The notes beneath the pieces are model-generated. The model worked only from the letters and a program-made list of their open reading frames with translations, was not told the origin of the DNA and searched no databases. Positions 7,958 to 16,697 of a stretch of DNA of 48,826 bases are shown one piece after another. The position numbers and the translations under genes were made by a program. The DNA comes from Clostridiales bacterium (lineage in GTDB: Bacteria; Bacillota; Clostridia; Christensenellales; Aristaeellaceae), in assembly GCA_015056015.1 (NCBI GenBank), contig SVHD01000014.1, forward strand, positions 1 to 48,826, read 5' to 3'. Every line of letters starts with the position of its first letter. The first letter of the stretch is position 1.

Positions 7958-10804
7958 TTATTTTTCCAGCTGCAATTGAGCGATGGTGTAGGGCGCCATT
8001 TCAAAGGAAACCGCATCCCCGGAAAGGGCGGCCTCGGCAACAGGCGTGCCATCCAGCCGGGTGAGCAGCGCCTTTTTCGGGGTAAAGGGCGCCTGCAGCG
8101 TCACCATGGCCTTCTTCCCTTCCGCCTCATACAGCCGCAGCACCAGCGCATCTTCCGCATTCACTTCCACACCGGTGACCACGCAATGGGCGGCCAACAC
8201 TTGCATCAGCGAAGCCTGGGGCGCCAGCGCGCCTTCATGCCGGGCGGTGGGCACGGCAATCATGCCCCGGTTCAGCTGCCGGGAAAGGGCCTTGAAGGAT
8301 GCCGCATGCCCGTCCGTCATCGCCACATACAGATGAATGGCGTGAATTCCCCGCTCGGGATAGGGATCGGGATCCCCCGCCGTATTGATGAGGGTAACGG
8401 AAAGCACCCCGTCCGCCAAACGATAGCCATATTTGCAATCGGTAATCAGGGCGGCGGCGCTGCCGGCCGCAAATGCGCCGGTAAGGGCGGGCACATCCAT
8501 CTGCTTTTCTTTGCGCGCGGCGCTGCCGGCGGGCACATCGCAGATGATGGTATCCCCTGCCTCCTTCAGCGGCAGCCGATAGGAAAGCACGGGAATTTCC
8601 GGCTGCGCCTTGCAGGTTTCATGCCAATCCACTTCCAGATCATAAGCAAGGGCTTTTGCCCCCCGATCCAGAGAAACGGTCATGCGCACCGTGGAATGCA
8701 TCACCCGCTGCTCAAAGATGGCCTGCCTGCGCAATGCGCCCTCCCTGATCCACACCTTCACGGTATCATTCACCGGCAAAACCTGCAGATACCGGCCGAT
8801 GCGCCAGGCGCTCATGCCGTCATTGGCGGTACGCACCAGATGCAGCCCGGCCGGGGCGGAAAGCATTTCCTTATTTTCTTCTTTATTCCACAAGGATTGC
8901 ATCTGCCCGCTGCCGGGATCAAAACGGGCGCGGATATATTCATTTTCCAGAATGATATCGCCCTTGGGCAATTCTTCCCGCTCGGAATGAAGCAGATGGG
9001 TGGGATAATCGGTGATTTCCTTTTCGGTCAACGCATAGGCCCGGTAGCCAAAGGCGGGCACATCGCAAAGCACCAGCAGCCGCAGATATTCATGATCCCA
9101 GTGGGTCTGGGGCGCATCATCCAGCCACTGGAAGGGAATATTCTTCCCCTCATGATCCATGACCCTGACCCGGGCAGGATCCCCGGTATAATCCCATACC
9201 ACAAATTCCACCAGTTCCTTCCGGGGCTGGGGATCGGGATTGAAGACGGTGTAAATGCGGGTTTTGCCTGCATTCCTTTCAGGATTGGGCACCCCGGCAT
9301 AATGGGAAATGCCAAAGCCGGGGCCTGCGCCCTCGGCCCGGCTGTCGGCGATATCCGGATCCGCCGGGAACATGGAGGTATCCACCGCCTGGGACAGCTT
9401 TTCATAGGCATTTTTCTGCCCGGTCTGGGCATGGGCGATGGCCTCGGCCAATTTGCCCATGGCATGCTCCCGGCTTTCCTGCACGCAGGATCCGGTGAGG
9501 ATATCATGGAAATGGGTGAAGAGCACATTCTGCCAGGCCTTTTCATATTGCCGGGCGGGATAGGCCGTGCCCAAAGCGCAATGGGCAAGGGCGCTCATGC
9601 ACTGGGAATCCAGCAGCGCCATTTCCGCCCGGCGATTGCCCAATTTAATCCGGCTCTGGGTGGAATAGCAGCCGGTAAAAATGGCATTGAGTTCATGATC
9701 GATCACCGGGGTCTTTTCCCGTACGGCCTCCGCCGCGGCGAAATATTCATGAATGGTGCCGAATTTCAGGGTGGGGAAAATGGGCCACTGCTGCATTTCC
9801 AGCATGGTTTCAATATCCCGCCTGGTGGGGCCGCCCCCATGATTGCCCACGCCGTAAACGATCAGCGCTGTTTTCAGCCCGCCGCAGCGCTTTTCCATTT
9901 CAAATACGCCGGTGCCGTTATCCGGGTTCACCCCGCTGTTATACCAGTAGGGCTCCTTATACATCAGGATTTCCTTGCCGGAGGGGGCCTTATAGCGATA
10001 GAGGGTCAATTCATCCTGCAGCCCGCGGCAATGATAATAATAGGGCACATGGGCAAATTGATTGATTTCAGGGATGAAGCGGCTGTGGCCAAAGGTGTCG
10101 GGGGAGAAATCCACCTTCAGGGAATCGGGATCAATGCCCCAGGTTTCCTTAAGATAATTTCTCGTCACCGTAAAATGATGATAGAGGGATTCGGTATCGG
10201 GCATATTCTTATCGGTTTCCACCCAGGCATTGGCGGTCACTTCCCAGCGGCCCTCTTTGATCCGCTGCCGGATTTCCGCCATCATATCGGGATCGTATTC
10301 CTCCACAATCTTATAGCAGGAGGCCTGGGACTGGGAGAAGGTGAAGCCCTCATATTCCTGCATCAGATTCAGCATGGTGCGGAAAGTGGAAAAGGTGATG
10401 GCCACCGTTTCCTGAAAGCCCCACATCCAGTTCATATCAATATGGGCATGGGCGGCATACAGCACGGTATAGGCCTTGGCATCCTTTTCCAGAGGCAGAA
10501 GGATTTTTTCCGCTTCCTGGCAGATGCGGTTGGTCAGCACGCCCTCCGCCTCCATTTCATTTTCCAGAAGGCGCAGCGCTCCGTCAATCAATGCATCATA
10601 TTTCCCCTGGTTCTGGCCGGAAAGCCCCAGGGCAAACTGGATTTCGGATAAAATGCGGCGATTGGCCTTGGAGGGCGGGGTGATATGATTGCTCTCCTGC
10701 CGGGTGGGACGCATGGTAAATTCAAATGCTTTCTTTTCATAATTGCCGCCCACCTTCTGCTTTAACGCAGCATACCGCGCGGCCAAATTCATTTTATCTG
10801 CCAT
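7958..10804 (-). CDS. GH38 alpha-mannosidase
   Basis: A 948-residue glycoside hydrolase of family 38 that releases alpha-linked mannose from oligosaccharides or N-glycan fragments, probably in the cytoplasm since no signal peptide is seen. Zinc-binding residues are in HAHID (His119, His121, Asp123), the nucleophile is Asp236 in SPDTFGHS, and a further metal histidine is in THFHDILTG. The C-terminal half is the beta-rich GH38 domain. The length is normal. The ATG at 10804 follows AAGGAGG. It lies in an operon with a fucose-isomerase-like enzyme and an FGGY kinase upstream, but also has its own promoter at 10851-10879. Confidence 0.93.
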   Translation of the reverse strand: MADKMNLAARYAALKQKVGGNYEKKAFEFTMRPTRQESNHITPPSKANRRILSEIQFALGLSGQNQGKYDALIDGALRLLENEMEAEGVLTNRICQEAEKILLPLEKDAKAYTVLYAAHAHIDMNWMWGFQETVAITFSTFRTMLNLMQEYEGFTFSQSQASCYKIVEEYDPDMMAEIRQRIKEGRWEVTANAWVETDKNMPDTESLYHHFTVTRNYLKETWGIDPDSLKVDFSPDTFGHSRFIPEINQFAHVPYYYHCRGLQDELTLYRYKAPSGKEILMYKEPYWYNSGVNPDNGTGVFEMEKRCGGLKTALIVYGVGNHGGGPTRRDIETMLEMQQWPIFPTLKFGTIHEYFAAAEAVREKTPVIDHELNAIFTGCYSTQSRIKLGNRRAEMALLDSQCMSALAHCALGTAYPARQYEKAWQNVLFTHFHDILTGSCVQESREHAMGKLAEAIAHAQTGQKNAYEKLSQAVDTSMFPADPDIADSRAEGAGPGFGISHYAGVPNPERNAGKTRIYTVFNPDPQPRKELVEFVVWDYTGDPARVRVMDHEGKNIPFQWLDDAPQTHWDHEYLRLLVLCDVPAFGYRAYALTEKEITDYPTHLLHSEREELPKGDIILENEYIRARFDPGSGQMQSLWNKEENKEMLSAPAGLHLVRTANDGMSAWRIGRYLQVLPVNDTVKVWIREGALRRQAIFEQRVMHSTVRMTVSLDRGAKALAYDLEVDWHETCKAQPEIPVLSYRLPLKEAGDTIICDVPAGSAARKEKQMDVPALTGAFAAGSAAALITDCKYGYRLADGVLSVTLINTAGDPDPYPERGIHAIHLYVAMTDGHAASFKALSRQLNRGMIAVPTARHEGALAPQASLMQVLAAHCVVTGVEVNAEDALVLRLYEAEGKKAMVTLQAPFTPKKALLTRLDGTPVAEAALSGDAVSFEMAPYTIAQLQLEK

Positions 10805-10850
10805 ATGAATCCTCCTTGATGCTTAAAAACGAAGCGCATTTTTCATCTGT

Positions 10851-10879
10851 ATTATATCATCCCCGCCATCAATTGAAAA
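10851..10879 (-). promoter_or_regulatory. Internal promoter before the mannosidase
   Basis: Minus-strand TTTTCA (10874-10879) and TATAAT (10851-10856) with 17-nt spacing sit in the 107-bp gap upstream of the GH38 gene. Mannosidase and phosphatase can therefore be transcribed apart from the kinase and isomerase. Confidence 0.6.
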
Positions 10880-10911
10880 GGAAAACATTCTATCGCGGAA
10901 GAAACACCCAT

Positions 10912-12387
10912 TCACGCCCAGGGATTTTCCGTGGGATAAGGTAAATTTCTCGGCTGATTATAAGCAATATCCTCAATGCCCAGGAAGCGGAAAACATCAA
11001 AGAGGGCCTTGCCGTAATGGCCGAATGCCACCGCCCCATGATGGGGATAGCGCTTTTCAAGCAGCACATGGCGATAGAAGCGGCCCATTTCCCGGATGGC
11101 AAATACGCCGATGCCGCCGAAGCTGCCGGTGGGCACGGGCAGCACTTCACCCTGGGCGATATAGCTGCGAAGATTGCCCTGGCTGTCGCACTGGAGCCGG
11201 AAGAAGGTAATATTGCCGGGGGCAATATCCCCTTCCAGGGTGCCCCGGGTGAAATCCGGTTCGCTGCCCGCAGGCTCCAGCAGACGATGCTGAATGAGCT
11301 GATATTTCACCGCCCGCTCCGCGCACATCTTGCAGGAGGGCGTATTGCCGCAGTGGAAGCCCATGAAGGTATCGGTGAGCTGATAATCAAATTTCCCCTG
11401 AATCTTTGCCGCATACAGAGCAGCGGGCACGGAATTATTGATATCCAGCAGCGTTACCGCATCCCGGGAAATACAGGCACCGATATATTCGGAAAGCGCG
11501 CCGTAAATATCCACCTCGCAGGCCACCGGGATCCCCCGGGAGGCCAGCCGGGAATTGACATAGCAGGGCTCAAAGCCAAAGGTTTCCGGGAAAGCGGGCC
11601 AGCATTTATCCGCAAAAGCCACGAATTTCCGATCGCCCTTGTGGCTTTCCGCCCAATCCAGCAGCGTCAGTTCAAACTGGGCCATGCGCTCCAGCAAATC
11701 ATCGTAATATTTGCCCTCGCCCATTTCCTTTTTCATATCCTCGCAGACCGAATCGATGCGCGGATCTTTGGCATGGGCCTGATAGCTCACCAGCAGATCC
11801 AGTTCGCTGTTTTCTTCCACTTCCACCCCCAGCTCATACAAGCCTTTGATGGGGGCATTGCAGGCGAAGAAATCCTGGGGCCGGGGGCCGAAGGTGATGA
11901 TTTTCAGATTCTTAACGCCGATCACCGCCCGGGCCACCGGCACAAAATCGGTGATCATTTTCGCAATATCCGCCGCCGTGCCCACAGGATAGGAAGGAAT
12001 ATAGGCGTTCAGATGGCGCATGCCCAGGTTATAGGCGCAATTGAGCATGCCGCAATAGGCGTCGCCCCGACCGTTGATCAGATCGCCGTCGCCCTCCGCC
12101 GCCGCCACATACATGCAGGGGCCGTCAAAATGCTTCGCGATCAGGGTTTCCGGGGTTTCGGGGCCGAAATTGCCCAGGAAAACCACCAGCGCATTGCAGC
12201 CGGCGTTTTTTACGTCTGCAACCGCCTTTTGCATATCCAGTTCATTTTCCACCGTCACCATGCATTCATACAGTTCCTCCCCATAGGCCTTTTTGATGGC
12301 GGCGCGGCGCATTTCGCTCAGGGCCACCGGGAAGCAATCCCGGGATACGGCAATGATCCCCAGCTTTACATCGGGAATATTTTTCAT
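10912..12387 (-). CDS. L-fucose/L-arabinose isomerase family protein
   Basis: A 491-residue cytoplasmic aldose-ketose isomerase. The metal-binding Glu and Asp are seen in CEVDIYGALSEY (Glu291, Asp293), within the block WPAFPETFGFEPCYVNSR...GIPVACEVD that typifies the FucI/AraA fold. A late His-rich region (HHGAVAFGHYGKA) supplies the C-terminal histidine. AAGGAGG precedes the ATG. The kinase gene ends 13 nt upstream, so the pair probably acts in sequence: aldose to ketose, then ketose to ketose-phosphate. The sugar could be fucose, arabinose, or a mannose relative given the mannosidase; sequence alone does not decide. Confidence 0.82.
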   Translation of the reverse strand: MKNIPDVKLGIIAVSRDCFPVALSEMRRAAIKKAYGEELYECMVTVENELDMQKAVADVKNAGCNALVVFLGNFGPETPETLIAKHFDGPCMYVAAAEGDGDLINGRGDAYCGMLNCAYNLGMRHLNAYIPSYPVGTAADIAKMITDFVPVARAVIGVKNLKIITFGPRPQDFFACNAPIKGLYELGVEVEENSELDLLVSYQAHAKDPRIDSVCEDMKKEMGEGKYYDDLLERMAQFELTLLDWAESHKGDRKFVAFADKCWPAFPETFGFEPCYVNSRLASRGIPVACEVDIYGALSEYIGACISRDAVTLLDINNSVPAALYAAKIQGKFDYQLTDTFMGFHCGNTPSCKMCAERAVKYQLIQHRLLEPAGSEPDFTRGTLEGDIAPGNITFFRLQCDSQGNLRSYIAQGEVLPVPTGSFGGIGVFAIREMGRFYRHVLLEKRYPHHGAVAFGHYGKALFDVFRFLGIEDIAYNQPRNLPYPTENPWA

Positions 12388-12400
12388 GATTTTTTCCTCC

Positions 12401-13873
12401 TTATTCCTGCATCATTCTTTTGAAGGTATCCTTCATGGCGGGATAAATCGCGCTGAATTTCTGATATTGCTTTTCATACCGGGCGGTGATTTCGGGATCG
12501 GGGAGCACGGTATCCACCGTTTTCACCAGGGCCCGGGCGCAGTTTTCCACGCTTTCATAGGCACCGCAGCCCACCATAGCCAGCATCGCCCCGCCATAGC
12601 CCGGGCCTTCCTCGGTCTGGGGAATATCAATGGCGATGCCCAGCACATTGGCCATGATTTTCCGCCACAGGGGGGATTTGGCACCGCCGCCGCAAAGCTT
12701 GCTGCGCGTGATTTCAATGCCCAGCTTTTTCGCCACCTCCAGGCTATCCCGCATGGCAAAGGCCACCCCCTCCAGCACCGCCTGGATGAAATCGGCCCGG
12801 GTGGTATCCATGCTCATGCCGGCAAAAACGCCCCTGGCGTCGGTATCGTTGATGGGGCTGCGCTCGCCCATGAGATAGGGCAGGAAAAAGAGCCGGTTGC
12901 GCCCCAGATGATCCTCGGAAATATCCTTCTGCTCCCCGGCAAAATCCCCGGTTTTTAAAATTTCCTCGCAGAACCATTTATTGCAGCTGGCGGCGGAAAG
13001 CACCACCCCCATCAGATGATAATGCCCATCCGCATGGGCGAAGGAATGCAGAGCGTTATGGGGATCCACCCCGAATTTTTCGGAGGAAATAAAGATGGTG
13101 CCGGAAGTGCCCAGGCTGATATTGCAATTGCCATCCCCCACCGTGCCCGTGCCAACGGCGGCCGCCGCATTATCCCCGGCCCCTGCCACCACCTGGACGG
13201 TCCCGGGCAAACCCACATCCGCCTTCACCGTGCCGATGACCTCATAGCTTTCAAAAAGCTTTGGCATCTGCGCTTCGGTAACGCCGCAGATTTCCATCAT
13301 TTCTTTGGACCAGCACTTCTTTTCCACATCCAGAAGCAATATGCCGGAAGCATCGGAATAATCGCAGGCATGCACCCCGGTGAGCATGAAATTGATATAA
13401 TCCTTGGGCAGCATGATTTTTTTAATCCGGGCGAAATTTTCCGGCTCATGCTTTTTCATCCACAGAATTTTCGGCGCTGTAAAGCCCGCAAAGGCGATAT
13501 TGGCGGTCATCCCGGAAAGGCGCTCTTTTCCGATGACGCCGTTTAAATATTCCACTTCCGCCGCCGTTCTTCCGTCATTCCAAAGGATGGCCGGGCGAAT
13601 CACCTGATCCTTTTCATCCAATACCACCAGGCCATGCATCTGCCCGCCGCAGCCAATGCCGCATATCGAGGCCGCATCCACCCCCTGAAGCAATTCCGCC
13701 AGGGCGCTTTTCACCGCCTCCCACCAATCCCCGGGGTGCTGCTCCGCCCAGCCGGGCCGGGGAAAAATCAGCGGATAATCCCGGGATACCGTTTTATGAA
13801 TCTTTCCCTGGCCATCCGCCAGCAAAAGCTTGGCGCTGGATGTGCCCAGATCGATACCGATATAGAATCCCAT
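12401..13873 (-). CDS. FGGY-family carbohydrate kinase (xylulokinase-like)
   Basis: A 490-residue ATP-dependent sugar kinase. It starts MGFYIGIDLGTSSAKLL, the phosphate-binding loop of FGGY kinases. GCGGQMHGLV, VVAGAGDNAA (catalytic Asp) and LCGGGAKSPLWRKIMANVLG match xylulokinases best. The ATG at 13873 follows AAAGGAG; longer in-frame forms add a basic tail with no ribosome site. It is the first gene of the minus-strand operon with the isomerase and mannosidase. Substrate specificity within FGGY is poorly predictable, so a ketose kinase is all I claim. Confidence 0.88.
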   Translation of the reverse strand: MGFYIGIDLGTSSAKLLLADGQGKIHKTVSRDYPLIFPRPGWAEQHPGDWWEAVKSALAELLQGVDAASICGIGCGGQMHGLVVLDEKDQVIRPAILWNDGRTAAEVEYLNGVIGKERLSGMTANIAFAGFTAPKILWMKKHEPENFARIKKIMLPKDYINFMLTGVHACDYSDASGILLLDVEKKCWSKEMMEICGVTEAQMPKLFESYEVIGTVKADVGLPGTVQVVAGAGDNAAAAVGTGTVGDGNCNISLGTSGTIFISSEKFGVDPHNALHSFAHADGHYHLMGVVLSAASCNKWFCEEILKTGDFAGEQKDISEDHLGRNRLFFLPYLMGERSPINDTDARGVFAGMSMDTTRADFIQAVLEGVAFAMRDSLEVAKKLGIEITRSKLCGGGAKSPLWRKIMANVLGIAIDIPQTEEGPGYGGAMLAMVGCGAYESVENCARALVKTVDTVLPDPEITARYEKQYQKFSAIYPAMKDTFKRMMQE

Positions 13874-13898
13874 ATCCGTTTCTCCTTTCATTTCGTGT

Positions 13899-13916
13899 AT
13901 TATTTGTGGAAATAAT
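13899..13916. promoter_or_regulatory. Operator-like inverted repeat upstream of the sugar operon
   Basis: ATTATTT (13899-13905) and AAATAAT (13910-13916) form a perfect 7-4-7 inverted repeat 26 nt upstream of the kinase start. It is a candidate repressor site. I could not place a convincing -35/-10 pair nearby. Confidence 0.4.
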
Positions 13917-14034
13917 CTGCTCTTTTCATTCCGGTTCATTCTTTCCTGTTTATTTTTTCTTTTCGACAATGGACCGGCATTCCCCTGCCGCTTTTTCCGC
14001 CGTTCCTGCGGACGATTTTTTCAAAAAAGCAGAC

Positions 14035-14066
14035 AAAAAATGCTCTCGCCATAAGCGGCGAGAGCA
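14035..14066 (-). terminator. Intrinsic terminator of the C69 dipeptidase gene
   Basis: A 10-bp stem TGCTCTCGCC/GGCGAGAGCA (14041-14050, 14057-14066) is followed in minus-strand reading by a T-run. Confidence 0.88.
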
Positions 14067-14082
14067 TTGATATAATTTTTAA

Positions 14083-15660
14083 TTACTTGACCAGGCCATT
14101 GACCAGTTCCACCACGGCGGTGTGCACCTTTTCGGCGGTCTTGGCGCTGATTTCGGTGGCAGCCTTGGCGGCAGCGGCGTTATCGGCAGCGGCGGCCACG
14201 GCGGTCTGCAGTTCGCCATAAGCGGCGTAGCAGTCATTCTGCAGTTCATCCATCTTGGCATTGACGGCGGCCTTCTGATCATCGGTCAGATTGCCGAATT
14301 CCATCAGGTTGGAAAGGGCGTCGAAGGTCCAGTAGTAGGAATCGGCCCAGTTGGCAGGCAGCACCTTGAAGCCTTCCACGTTCACCCGCTGGCCATCCAC
14401 ATACTTGCGGCCGGTGGTGGCATAGTAGAGGCCTTCGGCGGGTTCTTCGGTAACAAAGGAAGCGGGCGCGGTGCTCAGCTTATAGGGAGCATAGAAATCG
14501 GTGGTCAGCATGGGATAGTAGGGCACGAAGGCGTTGTAGCAGCCATGGTCCATGGCGATCCATTCCACGGTATCGGTGGCGGCGTCTTCCTTGGAGATCT
14601 GGAAGATATGGCAATCCAGATTGCTGGTGGAGCCGATGCCGGCGATATTCCAGTAGCCAACCACATCCGCGATGGCGAAGGCATGATCCAGTTCAATATT
14701 GGTGTAGAAGGGAACGATATTGCCTTCGGCGTCCACATTGGAAATGGCATAATCGGTTTCCACGATTTCTTCCAGGGTAGCGGGGGCCTTGGCGGCATTG
14801 AAATGCTGCAGGGCCAGGAAATAACGATTGTTGGCGACCTGATCAGGCAGATAAGAAGCGATAAAATCGATGGTGTTGGCAGCTTCGTCGCCCACGAAAG
14901 TGCCGGCTTCCTTGGCAACGGCGATGAGCTTTTCAGAAGCGATCACGTTTTCCTTGTCATCCAGGTCGATCAGGCCGATGGCGGACTGATTGGGAACGGC
15001 AAAGACCAGATTATCGGAGCACTTGATGGCGATATACTGCTTGCCGGAAACATTTTCAACATACCAGGTTTCGGTGTTATCGGCGATGAAGATACCGGAA
15101 CCGCCCTGAGCGCCCACATTGGCATAGATGCTCAGCAGCAGATCAACGGCTTCCTTGGCGGTGGCCGCTTCGCTCAGCAGCACGGTGGGGATTTCAGCTT
15201 CTTCAATACCGGTTTCCTTGTTGAAGGGATCCACGGCCTTGATCAGCTTGGAGCCGCCGCTGAGGGTTTCGGTAGCGGTGACGGTAACGCCCTTTTCATT
15301 GGTGCCGGCGGCGCCGTAGGGATTATGCTTGTGGGTGCCGCCGCAATCGGGGCATTCATTGGCCACAGCCGCGCCATTGTCATCGCTCATGGAATTGAAA
15401 GCATAGGAATCATGAGTGAAGGTATAGGTGAAGCCGTAGCAGCCGGTGTACACTTCGCCAGCCTTATAGGTGCCGGCGGGGTTATACTGCATGGTCTTGT
15501 TATAGCTGTTGGAAATATCTTCGGAACGGCCAAACATGGTGGTGCCATCGGCGGTCAGGCCGGCGCCCACATACATAGCGGTGCAGGCAAAAGCGCTGCA
15601 GGTGGACAAACAAAGCACCAGGGCGAGCATAAGAGCAACGATGGTTTTAAAGGACTTCAT
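14083..15660 (-). CDS. Secreted C69-family dipeptidase (Ntn-hydrolase)
   Basis: A 525-residue peptidase. Residues 1-25 form a signal peptide (KK charge, LALVLCLSTCSAFA). The next residue is Cys26, the expected N-terminal nucleophile of peptidase family C69: cleavage would expose it, giving an active extracellular Ntn-hydrolase. The following TAMYVGAGLTADGTTMFGRSED is the family hallmark. The C-terminal 70 residues are Ala-rich and helical (AAVAAAADNAAAAKAATE). It probably cleaves dipeptides outside the membrane. It has its own strong promoter and terminator. Confidence 0.9.
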   Translation of the reverse strand: MKSFKTIVALMLALVLCLSTCSAFACTAMYVGAGLTADGTTMFGRSEDISNSYNKTMQYNPAGTYKAGEVYTGCYGFTYTFTHDSYAFNSMSDDNGAAVANECPDCGGTHKHNPYGAAGTNEKGVTVTATETLSGGSKLIKAVDPFNKETGIEEAEIPTVLLSEAATAKEAVDLLLSIYANVGAQGGSGIFIADNTETWYVENVSGKQYIAIKCSDNLVFAVPNQSAIGLIDLDDKENVIASEKLIAVAKEAGTFVGDEAANTIDFIASYLPDQVANNRYFLALQHFNAAKAPATLEEIVETDYAISNVDAEGNIVPFYTNIELDHAFAIADVVGYWNIAGIGSTSNLDCHIFQISKEDAATDTVEWIAMDHGCYNAFVPYYPMLTTDFYAPYKLSTAPASFVTEEPAEGLYYATTGRKYVDGQRVNVEGFKVLPANWADSYYWTFDALSNLMEFGNLTDDQKAAVNAKMDELQNDCYAAYGELQTAVAAAADNAAAAKAATEISAKTAEKVHTAVVELVNGLVK

Positions 15661-15694
15661 AACTTCAACTTCCTTTCTTCAGGTGATGGAATGT

Positions 15695-15723
15695 ATTATA
15701 GTGCATGAATATTCATTTGTCAA
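15695..15723 (-). promoter_or_regulatory. Consensus promoter of the dipeptidase, with palindromic spacer
   Basis: Minus-strand TTGACA (15718-15723) and TATAAT (15695-15700) are exactly 17 nt apart. The spacer contains the perfect palindrome ATGAATATTCAT (15705-15716), which could bind a regulator. Confidence 0.85.
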
Positions 15724-16010
15724 GCATTTATATTCGTTTTTTTAAAAAAATTTTCACCTGAAAAATCCGGACGTTTTTCACCATAATTCATATATTTTAT
15801 CGTATTTTTCCGAGTTATCACCGTTTTTTCACTCAAATTCCGAAAAAAGCGTCGAAAAAGCATCCGAAAATCATGCATGACACCCGCCTGCATTTTCCCT
15901 TTTCGCCTGCTCCTTATTTGCATAAATATTTTTATGTTCCTTTCAAAAATGCATCATGCCCATATATTTATCCCGCTGCATGGAAAATTTAACCATTTTT
16001 TGCATTTTCC
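15724..16010. other. AT-rich intergenic stretch, no gene seen
   Basis: This divergent region between the dipeptidase and flavin reductase promoters is markedly more AT-rich than the rest of the window. Open frames here have no ribosome site or recognisable product. Confidence 0.5.
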
Positions 16011-16013
16011 CGC

Positions 16014-16043
16014 TTGACCGATGCCAGCTTCATGGGGTACACT
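16014..16043 (+). promoter_or_regulatory. Promoter of the flavin reductase operon
   Basis: TTGACC (16014-16019) and TACACT (16038-16043) are spaced by 18 nt. Confidence 0.65.
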
Positions 16044-16112
16044 AATCATGGTTATTGATCGTCTGCAGCCAATGGAATAACAGTGTATATTGTATTAGGG
16101 AGGAAATCCGTC

Positions 16113-16670
16113 ATGCGCAAAAATTTCGGCGCCAAGCCCATTCTCTATCCCCAGCCGGTCTTTATGATTGCTACCTATAATGAAGATGGCACCCCCAACG
16201 CCATGAACGCGGCCTGGGGCGGCATCAGCGAAAATGATGAAATTTCCATGTGCATCAGCGCCGATCACCGCACCACGAAAAATGCCCTGGCCCGCAAGGC
16301 CTTCACCGTCAGCATGGCCACGGCGGATTATGTGGCCGAATGCGATTATCTGGGCATTGTTTCCGGCGATCAGACGCCGGATAAGCTGGCGCGCTGCGGC
16401 TTCCATACCGTAAAGAGCGAATTTGTGGACGCCCCCATCATCGAAGAATTGCCCATGGCCGTGGAATGCGAACTGATCCATTACGACGCCGAATCCTGCC
16501 GGATGGTGGGCAAGGTGATCAATGTATGCGCGGATGAAAAGGTGCTGACGGATGGGAAGATCGATCCTGAGAAGCTGCGTCCCATCACCTTTGACGGCAT
16601 GAATCACGCCTATCTGGTGCTGGGCGAAAAGGTGGGCAATGCCTTTTTCGACGGAAAAAAGCTGAAATAA
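16113..16670 (+). CDS. Flavin reductase family protein (FMN-binding)
   Basis: A 185-residue protein of the flavin reductase-like FMN-binding split-barrel family. It has the characteristic block NAMNAAWGGISENDEISMCIS and later TKNALARKAFTVSMATADYV. It likely binds FMN and reduces it, or acts as a flavoredoxin electron carrier. The ATG at 16113 follows GGGAGGA. It begins an operon with the Fe-S aldo/keto reductase 27 nt downstream, so the two may share redox partners. Confidence 0.85.
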   Translation: MRKNFGAKPILYPQPVFMIATYNEDGTPNAMNAAWGGISENDEISMCISADHRTTKNALARKAFTVSMATADYVAECDYLGIVSGDQTPDKLARCGFHTVKSEFVDAPIIEELPMAVECELIHYDAESCRMVGKVINVCADEKVLTDGKIDPEKLRPITFDGMNHAYLVLGEKVGNAFFDGKKLK

Positions 16671-16697
16671 TATCCTATTATATTAAGGAGAAAGATC

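Noticed and set aside
7976-10651. Very long open frame on the plus strand opposite the GH38 mannosidase (similar ones oppose the 741-aa, kinase, dipeptidase, ABC exporter and FloA genes)
   Set aside because: They are antisense shadows: rich in Gly, His, Ile and Pro with no domain, no ribosome site and no promoter, while the opposite strand encodes a clear family member.
15720-15923. 67-codon minus-strand frame in the AT-rich divergent region
   Set aside because: It overlaps the dipeptidase -35 box and has no ribosome site or recognisable product.
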